From: Streptomyces sp. V4I2
GTDB taxonomy: Bacteria; Actinomycetota; Actinomycetes; Streptomycetales; Streptomycetaceae
Length of the DNA: 64,000 bases
Direction: 5' to 3'
Assembly (NCBI RefSeq): GCF_030817655.1
Contig: NZ_JAUSZM010000003.1
Span: forward strand, 6,448,001 to 6,512,000
Made by a program: the position numbers and the translations under genes. This document shows, piece by piece, positions 63,396 to 64,000 of this stretch (the stretch's first letter is position 1; each line of letters opens with the position of its first letter). The notes under the pieces are model-generated. The model was not told the DNA's origin. It ran no database searches and was given only the letters and a program-made list of their open reading frames with translations.

Positions 63396-64000
63396 GTGAC
63401 CGGACGTGAAGAGAACGGCGACGAGGGCAGACGAAGAGGCCGGCGGTCTGGAGCGCTCAAGGCCGTCGGTCTCACCCTCGCGGGCGCACTGGTGCTGGGC
63501 GCCGCCGCGGCGGGGTGGGCCTACTGGCACCTCAACAGCAACATCAAGAGCGTCGACATCAACAGCGCGCTCGGCGACGACCGCCCGGCGCAGGCGGTGA
63601 CGACGCCCACCCCGTCCGGTACCGCCTCGGCGTCCGCCGCCCCGCTGCCCACCAAGGCCCTGAACATCCTGGTCCTCGGCTCGGACTCGCGCAGCGGCGA
63701 GGAGAACCAGGCGCTCGGCGGCGGCGACAGCTCCGGCGCCCGGTCCGACACGGCGATGGTGGTGCACCTCGCCGCGGGCCGTACGACGGCGACCGTGGTC
63801 AGCATCCCGCGCGACACGCTCGTCACCCGGCCGTCCTGCCCGCTGTCCTCCGGGGGGTCGACGGCGGTGGCGTACAACTCGATGTTCAACAGCGCCTACT
63901 CGGTGGGCGGTCCGGTGTGCGCGGTCAAGACGGTCGAGTCGATCACCGACGTCCGCATGGACCACTACATCGAGATCGACTTCGCCGGCTTCGCGAAGCT
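63396..64000 (+). CDS. LytR-CpsA-Psr (LCP) family protein, 3' end outside window
   Basis: The first 201 codons of a membrane-anchored phosphotransferase that attaches glycopolymers (teichoic acids or capsule) to peptidoglycan. A short basic cytoplasmic tail and one transmembrane span (about 22-43, GLTLAGALVLGAAAAGWAYW) precede the LCP domain. NILVLGSDSRSGE, GARSDTAMVVHLAAG and VVSIPRDT carry the Asp and Arg residues that bind Mg and the lipid pyrophosphate. GTG 63396 is the only good start that I see; there is no Shine-Dalgarno, so a leaderless start is likely. Confidence 0.88.
   Translation, partial: MTGREENGDEGRRRGRRSGALKAVGLTLAGALVLGAAAAGWAYWHLNSNIKSVDINSALGDDRPAQAVTTPTPSGTASASAAPLPTKALNILVLGSDSRSGEENQALGGGDSSGARSDTAMVVHLAAGRTTATVVSIPRDTLVTRPSCPLSSGGSTAVAYNSMFNSAYSVGGPVCAVKTVESITDVRMDHYIEIDFAGFAK

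Overview
The window looks like a Streptomyces chromosome. GC content is very high, third codon positions are almost always G or C, and GTG starts are common. The order runs str operon, S10-spc-alpha operon, truA, rplM-rpsI, glmM, coaA, glmS, acpS, alr, tsaEBD. Families typical of Streptomyces are also present: DUF397 and XRE pairs, DUF1707/DUF4190, a CBM2 xylanase, and r-proteins with long tails. I saw no rRNA, tRNA, CRISPR array, replication origin or intact insertion sequence.

Layout. 1-2901: a leftward four-gene envelope-sugar operon (GT2, membrane-anchored protein, GT4, membrane protein cut by the window edge). 3143-4455: a beta-helix gene broken by several frameshifts, then a DUF1707/DUF4190 membrane protein. 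5220-9870: the str operon (rpsL-rpsG-fusA-tuf) with promoter, leader and terminator. 10016-12812: a second decayed gene, an acyltransferase-3 and a hypothetical gene. 12855-29903: the S10-spc-alpha cluster (rpsJ to rplQ) including secY, adk, map and infA. rpsD is not in the alpha part. 29994-33601: truA, one membrane-anchored gene and rplM-rpsI. In mycobacteria ESX-4 occupies this interval.

33692-41067 holds amino-sugar, CoA and export functions: glmM, a DUF389 protein, coaA, a DrrAB-type ABC exporter and glmS. 41028-46396 is the accessory region. It has a whiJ-like trio (DUF397, XRE regulator, a HATPase missing its G box) and a polymorphic toxin with a nuclease-like C-terminus followed 11 nt later by an Imm49-type immunity gene. 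46632-57546 is a housekeeping block (acpS, NAD(P)HX repair, L,D-transpeptidase, alr, alpha/beta hydrolase, tsaE, tsaB, rimI, tsaD) interrupted by a secreted beta-helix protein and small or divergent genes. 58341-63302 is a xylan/beta-glycoside module (GH3, LacI regulator, GH10-CBM2 xylanase) with palindromic operators. The window ends inside an LCP-family cell-wall ligase gene.

The main candidates for something little described are the toxin-immunity locus, a 25-nt leader element shared by the str and S10 operons, recurrent leaderless-type starts, an 11-bp-arm palindrome before a 56-codon gene, and a 13-mer shared by the glmS and LCP upstream regions.
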